The position numbers were made by a program, and so were the translations under genes. The notes beneath the pieces were generated by a model, which saw only the letters and a program-made list of their open reading frames with translations, did no database searches and was not told the DNA's origin. Positions 1 through 4,329 of a stretch of 8,471 nucleotides of DNA are shown piece by piece; positions within the stretch are counted from its first letter, which is position 1, and each line of letters starts with the position of its first letter. Origin of the DNA: Firmicutes bacterium UBA5496 (GTDB lineage Bacteria; Bacillota; Proteinivoracia; UBA4975). The stretch is from contig DIPE01000069.1 of the NCBI GenBank assembly GCA_002427015.1, forward strand, positions 3,392 through 11,862, read 5' to 3'.

Positions 1-591
1 GGCTTCATCACTATTTTTACCCTGGTTTTCGTTGACCTCTTTGACACTATGGGCACAGTCCTGGGCACCGGCGCCCGGGCAGGTTTCCTGGATGAAAAGG
101 GCCGCTTGCCAAAAATCAAGCAAGCCATGATGGTAGACGCTTTCGGCACCGTCTTCGGCGCTTTGCTGGGTACTTCCACAGTTACCACTTATGTTGAAAG
201 CACCGCCGGGGTCTCTGAAGGCGGCCGCACCGGCATGACTGCAGTTGTCACCGGCATCCTCTTCCTGCTGGCCCTGTTCTTCACTCCTCTGGCCCTGATG
301 ATCCCCAGCCAGGCCACCGCCCCTGCTTTGATTATCGTCGGCGTGCTGATGATGGGCGCAATTACCGGCATCAACTTTGACGACTTCACTGAAGCCTTCC
401 CAGCCTTCCTGACCATCGCCTTCATGCCCTTTACCTACAGCATCGCCAGCGGCATCGCCATTGGCTTCATCTCCTACCCGATAGTCAAGCTGGTCTCCGG
501 AAAAGCCAAAGAAGTCAACTGGTTCATCTACGTATTAGCAGGCATTTCCTTGATTCACTTCTTCCCGCAATTAGTATCCTGGATATTCTAA
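1..591 (+). CDS. NCS2-family purine permease (AzgA/PbuG type), C-terminal part
   Basis: The 3' end of a gene that begins before the window; 196 residues are visible in the frame open from base 1. It resembles guanine/hypoxanthine/adenine permeases of the AzgA-like branch of NCS2, inner-membrane transporters that import nucleobases with protons. Visible features: VDLFDTMGT at residues 11-19, a hydrophilic stretch GFLDEKGRLPKIKQA, then GTSTVTTYVES and AGVSEGGRTG (about 57-78), followed by strongly hydrophobic segments near 80-101, 106-119, 134-160 and 172-196. Asp12 or Asp15 and Glu66 (in TTYVES) probably correspond to the acidic substrate-site residues of TM8 and TM10 in UraA-like transporters; that mapping is inference. 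It sits just upstream of the purine biosynthesis operon, so salvage uptake and synthesis are neighbours, but a terminator and a mobile element separate them. Exact substrate cannot be told from this fragment. Confidence 0.92.
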   Translation, partial: GFITIFTLVFVDLFDTMGTVLGTGARAGFLDEKGRLPKIKQAMMVDAFGTVFGALLGTSTVTTYVESTAGVSEGGRTGMTAVVTGILFLLALFFTPLALMIPSQATAPALIIVGVLMMGAITGINFDDFTEAFPAFLTIAFMPFTYSIASGIAIGFISYPIVKLVSGKAKEVNWFIYVLAGISLIHFFPQLVSWIF

Positions 592-592
592 A

Positions 593-628
593 AAAGCGAC
601 ACCGGGGGGTGACCTCCGGTGTCGCTTT
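593..628 (+). terminator. Intrinsic terminator of the permease gene
   Basis: A hairpin starts one base after the permease stop codon. The arm AAAGCGACACCGG (593-605) is perfectly complementary to CCGGTGTCGCTTT (616-628), and GGG 606-608 can add three more pairs with CCT 613-615 (one G-T). The T run is weak (TTTGTTAT), but the stem is long and GC-rich and the preceding A run would allow some bidirectional activity. Confidence 0.85.
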
Positions 629-633
629 GTTAT

Positions 634-664
634 GGGGACGTACCTTTTTGTCGCATTTTCGACA
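634..664 (+). repeat. Left inverted end of the RAYT element
   Basis: Begins GGGGACGTACCTTTTTGTCG. It matches the reverse complement of 1479-1509 at 29 of 31 positions; the two differences fall in the hairpin loop. TTGTCG (648-653) and CGACAA (660-665) can form a 6-bp hairpin with a 6-nt loop, the kind of structure that Y1 transposases recognise in single-stranded DNA. Confidence 0.88.
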
Positions 665-698
665 ATATGCTTTTGACTAACTATTGTCATTCCTGAGT

Positions 699-704
699 GA
701 GGTG
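699..704 (+). promoter_or_regulatory. Ribosome binding site that decides the transposase start
   Basis: GAGGTG lies 6 nt before ATG 711. It favours that start over the in-frame TTG at 684, which has no comparable site and would add nine unconserved-looking residues. Confidence 0.7.
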
Positions 705-710
705 AAGAAT

Positions 711-1460
711 ATGTCCCGGCGTGCCAGGGAACTCAGTCCTTCAGGAATTTATCATGTCATGACAAGAGGCGTCAATAAAATGGATCTGTTCTATGATGAT
801 AGGGATAGATACAGGTACTGTGAAGGATTAGATAAGGCAAAGCAGAAATACGAGTTTGCCCTGTATGCATACTGCCTAATGAGCAACCATGTGCATTTGC
901 TGATGAAGGAAAATAAAACTTCCATTTCTGTAGTGATGCAAAGCATCGGCGTCAGATATTCCATGTACTTCAATGCAAAATACCGGAGAGTGGGGCACTT
1001 ATTTCAAAACCGCTTTCGCAGCGAGCCCATAGACTCCGAGAATAAACTGTTAACTTGCGCCAGATACATTCATAACAACCCCGTTAAGGCTGGGATTACT
1101 TCAAAACCCGAGAAGTACTTTTGGAGCAGTTTCCGCACCTACCTTGGCCAGGCAGATGAACCAATGCTGGATAAAAGCATATTGCTGGGAATACACGGCG
1201 ATGCAGCAACGTTGAAGAAATACACCGAGGCCGTCAATGAAGATAGTTTTATGGAGTATGGGGAAGGGTCAGAGGAAATCCTGAGGAACATCGAAGAGTT
1301 TCTGGAAAGGGAATTCGGATTAGAAGTCAGGGATTTGCAGTTTCTAAAGAAAATAACTCGAGACGCAGTGATAGCAGCCCTTAAGAATAACTTCGATGTT
1401 TCTGAACGCAGCTTGGCTGAGCTGCTGAATCTAACCAAGGATAAGGTCAACAGGGCCTAA
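711..1460 (+). CDS. REP-associated tyrosine transposase (Y1_Tnp, RAYT)
   Basis: A 249-residue HUH single-strand DNA transposase related to IS200/IS605 TnpA. Residues 10-20 (PSGIYHVMTRG) form the typical first strand of the Y1 fold. The metal-binding HUH motif is His60-Val61-His62 in LMSNHVHLL. The candidate nucleophile is Tyr119 in RYIHNNPVKAG, the signature of the RAYT group. The C-terminal 35 or so residues (AVIAALKNNFDVSERSLAELLNL...) look like a DnaA-like helix-turn-helix, an extension common in Firmicute RAYTs. I start it at ATG 711, 6 nt after GAGGTG, rather than at an upstream TTG. No convincing promoter was found inside the element, which suits the low expression typical of such genes. 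It seems intact, with all catalytic residues; the protein stops abruptly after the HTH, so loss of a few terminal residues cannot be excluded. Confidence 0.9.
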   Translation: MSRRARELSPSGIYHVMTRGVNKMDLFYDDRDRYRYCEGLDKAKQKYEFALYAYCLMSNHVHLLMKENKTSISVVMQSIGVRYSMYFNAKYRRVGHLFQNRFRSEPIDSENKLLTCARYIHNNPVKAGITSKPEKYFWSSFRTYLGQADEPMLDKSILLGIHGDAATLKKYTEAVNEDSFMEYGEGSEEILRNIEEFLEREFGLEVRDLQFLKKITRDAVIAALKNNFDVSERSLAELLNLTKDKVNRA

Positions 1461-1478
1461 TTGGTGGTTTTGGCTTCT

Positions 1479-1509
1479 TGTCGAATTTGCGACAAAAAGG
1501 TACGTCCCC
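1479..1509 (+). repeat. Right inverted end of the RAYT element
   Basis: Ends in GACAAAAAGGTACGTCCCC and is the reverse complement of the left end apart from two loop positions. TTGTCG (1478-1483) and CGACAA (1490-1495) form the matching 6-bp hairpin with loop AATTTG. It ends five bases before the -35 box of the purine promoter. Confidence 0.88.
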
Positions 1510-1514
1510 GTTCC

Positions 1515-1543
1515 TTGACTTATTTTTGGCGCAGGGGTATGAT
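1515..1543 (+). promoter_or_regulatory. Promoter of the purine operon
   Basis: TTGACT (1515-1520) and TATGAT (1538-1543) are each one base from the sigma-A consensus and have the ideal 17-nt spacer. Transcription should start near 1550, about 14 nt before the first helix of the guanine aptamer, so the whole riboswitch leader would be transcribed. No PurR-box-like inverted pair is evident in the short stretch between the mobile element and the -35 box. Confidence 0.82.
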
Positions 1544-1563
1544 TGGGTTGTAAATTGAAGAGG

Positions 1564-1627
1564 CCGTATAATTCCGGGGATATGGCCCGGAAGCTCTACC
1601 AGGCAACCGTAAATTGCCTGACTACGG
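1564..1627 (+). promoter_or_regulatory. Guanine-type purine riboswitch aptamer
   Basis: The classic purine aptamer is read directly. P1 is CCGTA (1564-1568) with TACGG (1623-1627). P2 is CCGGG (1574-1578) with CCCGG (1586-1590), loop GATATGG. P3 is AGGCAA (1601-1606) with TTGCCT (1614-1619), loop CCGTAAA. The two loops carry the conserved kissing sequences. The specificity base equivalent to xpt C74 is C1622 in GACTAC, which predicts guanine/hypoxanthine rather than adenine. The J2/3 strand reads GCTCTACC, one nucleotide shorter than the usual form (GUUUCUACC in xpt), so ligand contacts around U47/U48 may differ. In such leaders, ligand binding normally lowers expression of downstream genes. 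Confidence 0.95.
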
Positions 1628-1727
1628 GGAAAGTGTACCTAGGGTTCCCCTTTGGGGGTCCAAGTGGTACAGGCCGCGGGTTATTGCGGCTACACCGGAG
1701 GGATAAAAGCCCAGGCGGGTAGGTTTC
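1628..1727 (+). promoter_or_regulatory. PRPP riboswitch aptamer (ykkC subtype 2b), in tandem with the guanine aptamer
   Basis: Directly after the guanine aptamer come the hallmark ykkC-family blocks in order: CTAGGGTTCC (1639-1648), GGTCCAAGTG (1657-1666), a hairpin GCCGC (1673-1677)/GCGGC (1686-1690), ACACCGGAGGGATAAAAG (1692-1709) and CCCAGGCGGGTAGGTTTC (1710-1727). Supporting helices are TGTACC (1634-1639) with GGTACA (1666-1671), GTGT (1633-1636) with ACAC (1692-1695), which could be the add-on helix P0, and ACCTA (1637-1641) with TAGGT (1720-1724); some share bases and cannot all form at once. From memory the 3' block is near identical to the Thermoanaerobacter PRPP riboswitch, and the tandem position after a guanine aptamer before pur genes is the described setting for PRPP, not for guanidine or ppGpp. 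PRPP binding is expected to promote read-through. Ligand class is inferred from sequence likeness and context. Confidence 0.88.
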
Positions 1728-1756
1728 TCACGTGACCTACCGGCTCTGGGCTTTTT
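1705..1756 (+). terminator. Regulated intrinsic terminator of the riboswitch leader
   Basis: AAAAGCCCAG (1705-1714) pairs perfectly with CTGGGCTTTT (1746-1755), and GGTAGGT (1718-1724) with ACCTACC (1735-1741), across a small internal bulge; the T run starts at 1752 (TTTTTATTTT). The 5' half of the stem is the conserved 3' part of the PRPP aptamer, so terminator and ligand-bound aptamer exclude each other. It ends 33 nt before the purE start codon and should set read-through into the whole operon. Confidence 0.92.
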
Positions 1757-1789
1757 ATTTTGGGCAATACTAACTTTGGAGGTGCTGTC

Positions 1790-2284
1790 ATGCAGGTGGC
1801 GATTATCATGGGCAGTGATTCGGACTGGCCCCGGTTGGAGGCGGCCTGGGAATTGCTGCGGGAATTTGGCATCCATGCAGGTGTCAGGGTGTTGTCCGCC
1901 CATCGGACGCCGGAGGCCTGCGCTGAGTTTGTGCAGGCGGCAGAAGCAGCAGGGACTCAAGTATTTATTGCTGCAGCAGGTTTGGCGGCCCATTTGCCGG
2001 GAGTGGTTGCCGCATATACCCGGCGCCCGGTGATCGGGGTGCCCCTGGCAGCGGGACCTCTGCAGGGCCAGGACGCCTTGTACTCGGTGGTGCAAATGCC
2101 TCCGGGAGTGCCGGTGGCTACGGTGGGCATTGACAATGGCCGCAACGCCGCTTTGCTGGCAGCGGAAATATTGGCCCTGTCCCATCCCAACATAGATAAA
2201 GCTCTTGTTCAATACCGGCGGCGCCAGACGGAAAAGGTCTTGGCCAAGGATGCGCAGCTGCAAGGAAAATTGGGGGCAGAATAA
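1790..2284 (+). CDS. purE: 5-(carboxyamino)imidazole ribonucleotide mutase, PurE class I
   Basis: A cytoplasmic enzyme of de novo purine synthesis that makes CAIR, normally from N5-CAIR. The 164-residue length is typical. Visible motifs: GSDSD at 8-12 (phosphate/ribose binding), SAHRTP at 36-41 with His38 as the likely catalytic-site histidine, and GLAAHLPG at 64-71. The AHLPG form points to class I PurE rather than the direct AIR carboxylase of class II. The start ATG 1790 is chosen because GGAGGTG (1778-1784) precedes it by 5 nt; an in-frame TTG at 1760 falls within the terminator T run and has no site. It is the first gene after the riboswitch leader, and its stop overlaps the purB start by one base (TAATG). 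Its usual partner purK is not next to it. Confidence 0.96.
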   Translation: MQVAIIMGSDSDWPRLEAAWELLREFGIHAGVRVLSAHRTPEACAEFVQAAEAAGTQVFIAAAGLAAHLPGVVAAYTRRPVIGVPLAAGPLQGQDALYSVVQMPPGVPVATVGIDNGRNAALLAAEILALSHPNIDKALVQYRRRQTEKVLAKDAQLQGKLGAE

Positions 2285-3597
2285 TGATAGAACGCTATTC
2301 CCGTCCAGAAATGGCGGCGATTTGGACTGAAGAAAATAAATATAAGCTTTGGCTGGAAGTGGAAATCCTGGCCTGTGAAGCTTGGGCCAGTCTCGGCCGC
2401 ATTCCTCCTGAGGAAGTGGCAAAAATCCGGGCTTCCGCCAAGTTCGACTGTCAACGGATAGCCCAGTTGGAAGCGAGCACCCGCCATGATGTGGTGGCTT
2501 TTACCCGCTGCGTTTCCGAAAGCCTGGGGCCGGAATCCCGGTTTGTCCATTACGGTCTCACTTCTTATGATGTAGTGGACACCGCCGCCAGCTGCCAGCT
2601 GGTGCAGGCAGTGGACATCATCGATCAGGGATTGGCAGGGCTGCTAACAGTGCTCAAGGGCCAGGCCAACAAATATCGGCACACAGTAATGATGGGGCGT
2701 ACCCACGGAGTCCATGCCGAACTGACCACCCTGGGGCTGAAATTTGCCTTGTGGTATCAAGAGTTTTTGCGCCAGCGCCGGCGGCTGGCCCAGGCCCGCA
2801 AGGATATTGCCGTGGGCAAGCTTTCGGGAGCCGTGGGCAGCTTTGCCAACATCCCCCCGGAAATTGAGGAGTATGTCTGCGCCAAACTGGGCTTGGAACC
2901 GGCGCCGGTGGCCACTCAGGTGCTGCAGCGGGACCGGCATGCCGCCCTGCTTGGCGCCCTGGCCCTCATAGCCGCTTCCATTGAAAAGGTGGCCCTGGAA
3001 ATCCGCAATCTCCAGCGCACCGAAACCCGGGAAGCGGAAGAACCATTCTATGCCGGGCAAAAAGGTTCCTCCGCCATGCCCCACAAGCGCAATCCTGTAA
3101 CCTGCGAGCAATTGTGCGGCCTGGCCCGGGTCCTGCGGGGAAACAGCCTGGCTGCCCTGGAGAATGTAGCCCTTTGGCATGAGCGGGATATTTCCCATTC
3201 TTCGGTGGAGCGGGTAATTTTCCCAGACAGCACTATTCTGGTGGACTATATGCTGCACAAACTGACCAGGGTTCTTGCGGACCTCCATGTCTACCCCCGG
3301 CAGATGGAAGCCAACATTAAATTAGCCCGGGGCCTCAACTATTCCGGCGCCGTGCTCCTGGCTTTGGTGGACAAGGGGATGACCCGGGAACAGGCCTACG
3401 ATTTGGTGCAGAAAGCCGCCATGGGCGTATGGCAAGAGGGCGGCCATTTCCGAGAGGCCTTGGAAAAACAAGCTGAGTTGGCAGGAATTCTCTCAGAAGA
3501 AGAATTCGATGAAATCTTTAACTATAAGCGCCTGTTGGCCCGGGTGGATATGATTCTCCACCGGGCCGGCATCGACAAAAAGGATGGGGAAGAATGA
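2284..3597 (+). CDS. purB: Adenylosuccinate lyase
   Basis: Catalyses two eliminations of fumarate: SAICAR to AICAR in IMP synthesis, and adenylosuccinate to AMP. It is a homotetrameric member of the fumarase/aspartase superfamily, and 437 residues is the usual bacterial length. Motifs in order: STRHDVVAF (His68), FVHYGLTSYDVVDTA (His89), MMGRTHGVHAEL with general-acid His141, and the signature loop GSSAMPHKRNP (261-271) holding the catalytic serine. These positions match the Bacillus/Thermotoga enzymes almost residue for residue. The ATG shares its A with the purE stop codon, with a G-rich run (GGGGG, 2272-2276) 7 nt before it, so translation is probably coupled. Its stop overlaps the purC start by four bases (ATGA). 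Confidence 0.97.
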   Translation: MIERYSRPEMAAIWTEENKYKLWLEVEILACEAWASLGRIPPEEVAKIRASAKFDCQRIAQLEASTRHDVVAFTRCVSESLGPESRFVHYGLTSYDVVDTAASCQLVQAVDIIDQGLAGLLTVLKGQANKYRHTVMMGRTHGVHAELTTLGLKFALWYQEFLRQRRRLAQARKDIAVGKLSGAVGSFANIPPEIEEYVCAKLGLEPAPVATQVLQRDRHAALLGALALIAASIEKVALEIRNLQRTETREAEEPFYAGQKGSSAMPHKRNPVTCEQLCGLARVLRGNSLAALENVALWHERDISHSSVERVIFPDSTILVDYMLHKLTRVLADLHVYPRQMEANIKLARGLNYSGAVLLALVDKGMTREQAYDLVQKAAMGVWQEGGHFREALEKQAELAGILSEEEFDEIFNYKRLLARVDMILHRAGIDKKDGEE

Positions 3598-4307
3598 TTA
3601 AGGGAGAAATGTTACACGAAGGCAAGGTTAAATCTATTTGGGCCACTGAGGATCCGGAAGTTTGTATTGCCCAGTTCAGCGACCGGATCACTGCCGGCGA
3701 TGGCCTGAAAAAAGCGGATTTGCCTGGGAAGGGTGAGCTGCTTAACAAGATTTCGTCGCTGCTCTTTGCCCGTCTGGCCGAGGCCGGGGTGCCCAGCCAT
3801 TTTATCCGGGCCATCGACGATAACTCCATGCTGGTCAGGAAGGCCCAGTTGCTACCCTTGGAGGTGGTGGTGCGCAACCGCACTGCCGGCAGTATCTGCC
3901 GGCGCCTGGGGCTGGCGCCGAATTTGGTCATCGATCCGCCCCTGGTAGAATTCTTTTGGAAAAACGACGCTCTCCACGACCCCCTGCTTACCCGGGAACA
4001 CATAGCCATGCTGGACTTGCTCACCCCGGAGCAATATCAAGAGATAGTGGACCAGGCTCTGGCAGTAAATCGGGTGCTCACCAAAGTCTTTGCCCAAGCG
4101 GGCCTGGACCTGGCGGACTTTAAACTGGAATTTGGCCTCTCCCAGGGCAAGGTGCTGCTCATTGATGAAATTTCCCCTGATACCTGCAGGCTGTGGCTGG
4201 CGGGTACCACCTTTGGTCTAGACAAGGACCGCTTTCGCAATGACAGCGGCGACGTCTTGGCCGGTTACCGAGAAGTGCTGCAGCGTCTCTTGGCAGTAGA
4301 AAAATAG
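3594..4307 (+). CDS. purC: SAICAR synthetase (phosphoribosylaminoimidazole-succinocarboxamide synthase)
   Basis: Joins CAIR to aspartate with ATP to give SAICAR, the substrate of the PurB encoded just before it. At 237 residues it is of normal bacterial length. Visible motifs: LHEGKVKSIW at 7-16 (glycine-rich ATP-binding start), GKGELLNKIS near 45-54, VVRNRTAGS at 92-100, KLEFG at 177-181, and LLIDEISPDTCRLW at 188-201, which carries metal/ATP-site acids. ATG 3594 overlaps the purB stop as ATGA, and GGGGA (3586-3590) lies just upstream, so coupled translation is likely. No internal breaks or odd substitutions were noticed. Confidence 0.97.
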   Translation: MIKGEMLHEGKVKSIWATEDPEVCIAQFSDRITAGDGLKKADLPGKGELLNKISSLLFARLAEAGVPSHFIRAIDDNSMLVRKAQLLPLEVVVRNRTAGSICRRLGLAPNLVIDPPLVEFFWKNDALHDPLLTREHIAMLDLLTPEQYQEIVDQALAVNRVLTKVFAQAGLDLADFKLEFGLSQGKVLLIDEISPDTCRLWLAGTTFGLDKDRFRNDSGDVLAGYREVLQRLLAVEK

Positions 4308-4316
4308 CGAAGGAAT

Positions 4317-4320
4317 GGAG
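4317..4320 (+). promoter_or_regulatory. Ribosome binding site that favours the second purL start
   Basis: GGAG lies 9 nt before ATG 4330. The earlier in-frame ATG at 4315 has AAGGA directly abutting it with no spacer, so it is a poor start. Confidence 0.5.
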
Positions 4321-4329
4321 ACAGTGGAA

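Larger units (their letters stand above)
634..1509 (+). mobile_element. RAYT-type (IS200/IS605-related) insertion with inverted ends
   Basis: An 876-bp unit made of a Y1 transposase gene between two 31-nt inverted ends. It lies between the permease terminator and the purine promoter. No target duplication is visible next to the ends, as expected for single-strand HUH transposition. Its coding region is visibly more AT-rich than the purine genes on both sides, which suits a transferred element. The boundaries are taken as the outermost bases of the matching ends, GGGGACG on the left and CGTCCCC on the right. An alternative is a domesticated RAYT that mobilises short repeats elsewhere in the genome rather than itself. 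Confidence 0.8.

Noticed and set aside
648..665. Left-end hairpin as a second terminator for the permease
   Set aside because: Only 6 bp, no T run after it, and mirrored at the right end, so it is better explained as a transposase recognition structure.
673..700. Promoter for the transposase (TTGACT at 673-678)
   Set aside because: No acceptable -10 box at 16-18 nt; the nearby TATTGT is far too close.
684..710. Longer transposase starting at TTG 684
   Set aside because: No ribosome site precedes it, whereas ATG 711 has GAGGTG 6 nt upstream and starts right at the conserved family N-terminus.
1631..1704. Guanidine-I or ppGpp identity for the second aptamer
   Set aside because: The family resemblance alone would allow these, but the CCCAGGCGGGTAGG 3' block, the GTGT/ACAC helix, the guanine aptamer in tandem and the purine operon all favour PRPP. 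Only binding data can settle it.
1622..2422. Long minus-strand open frame over the leader and purE
   Set aside because: It is antisense to the riboswitches and to purE, has no recognisable protein motifs, and the sense strand is clearly functional.
2644..3288. 214-codon minus-strand open frame inside purB
   Set aside because: Lies wholly within an intact, well-conserved purB; no ribosome site or recognisable domain.
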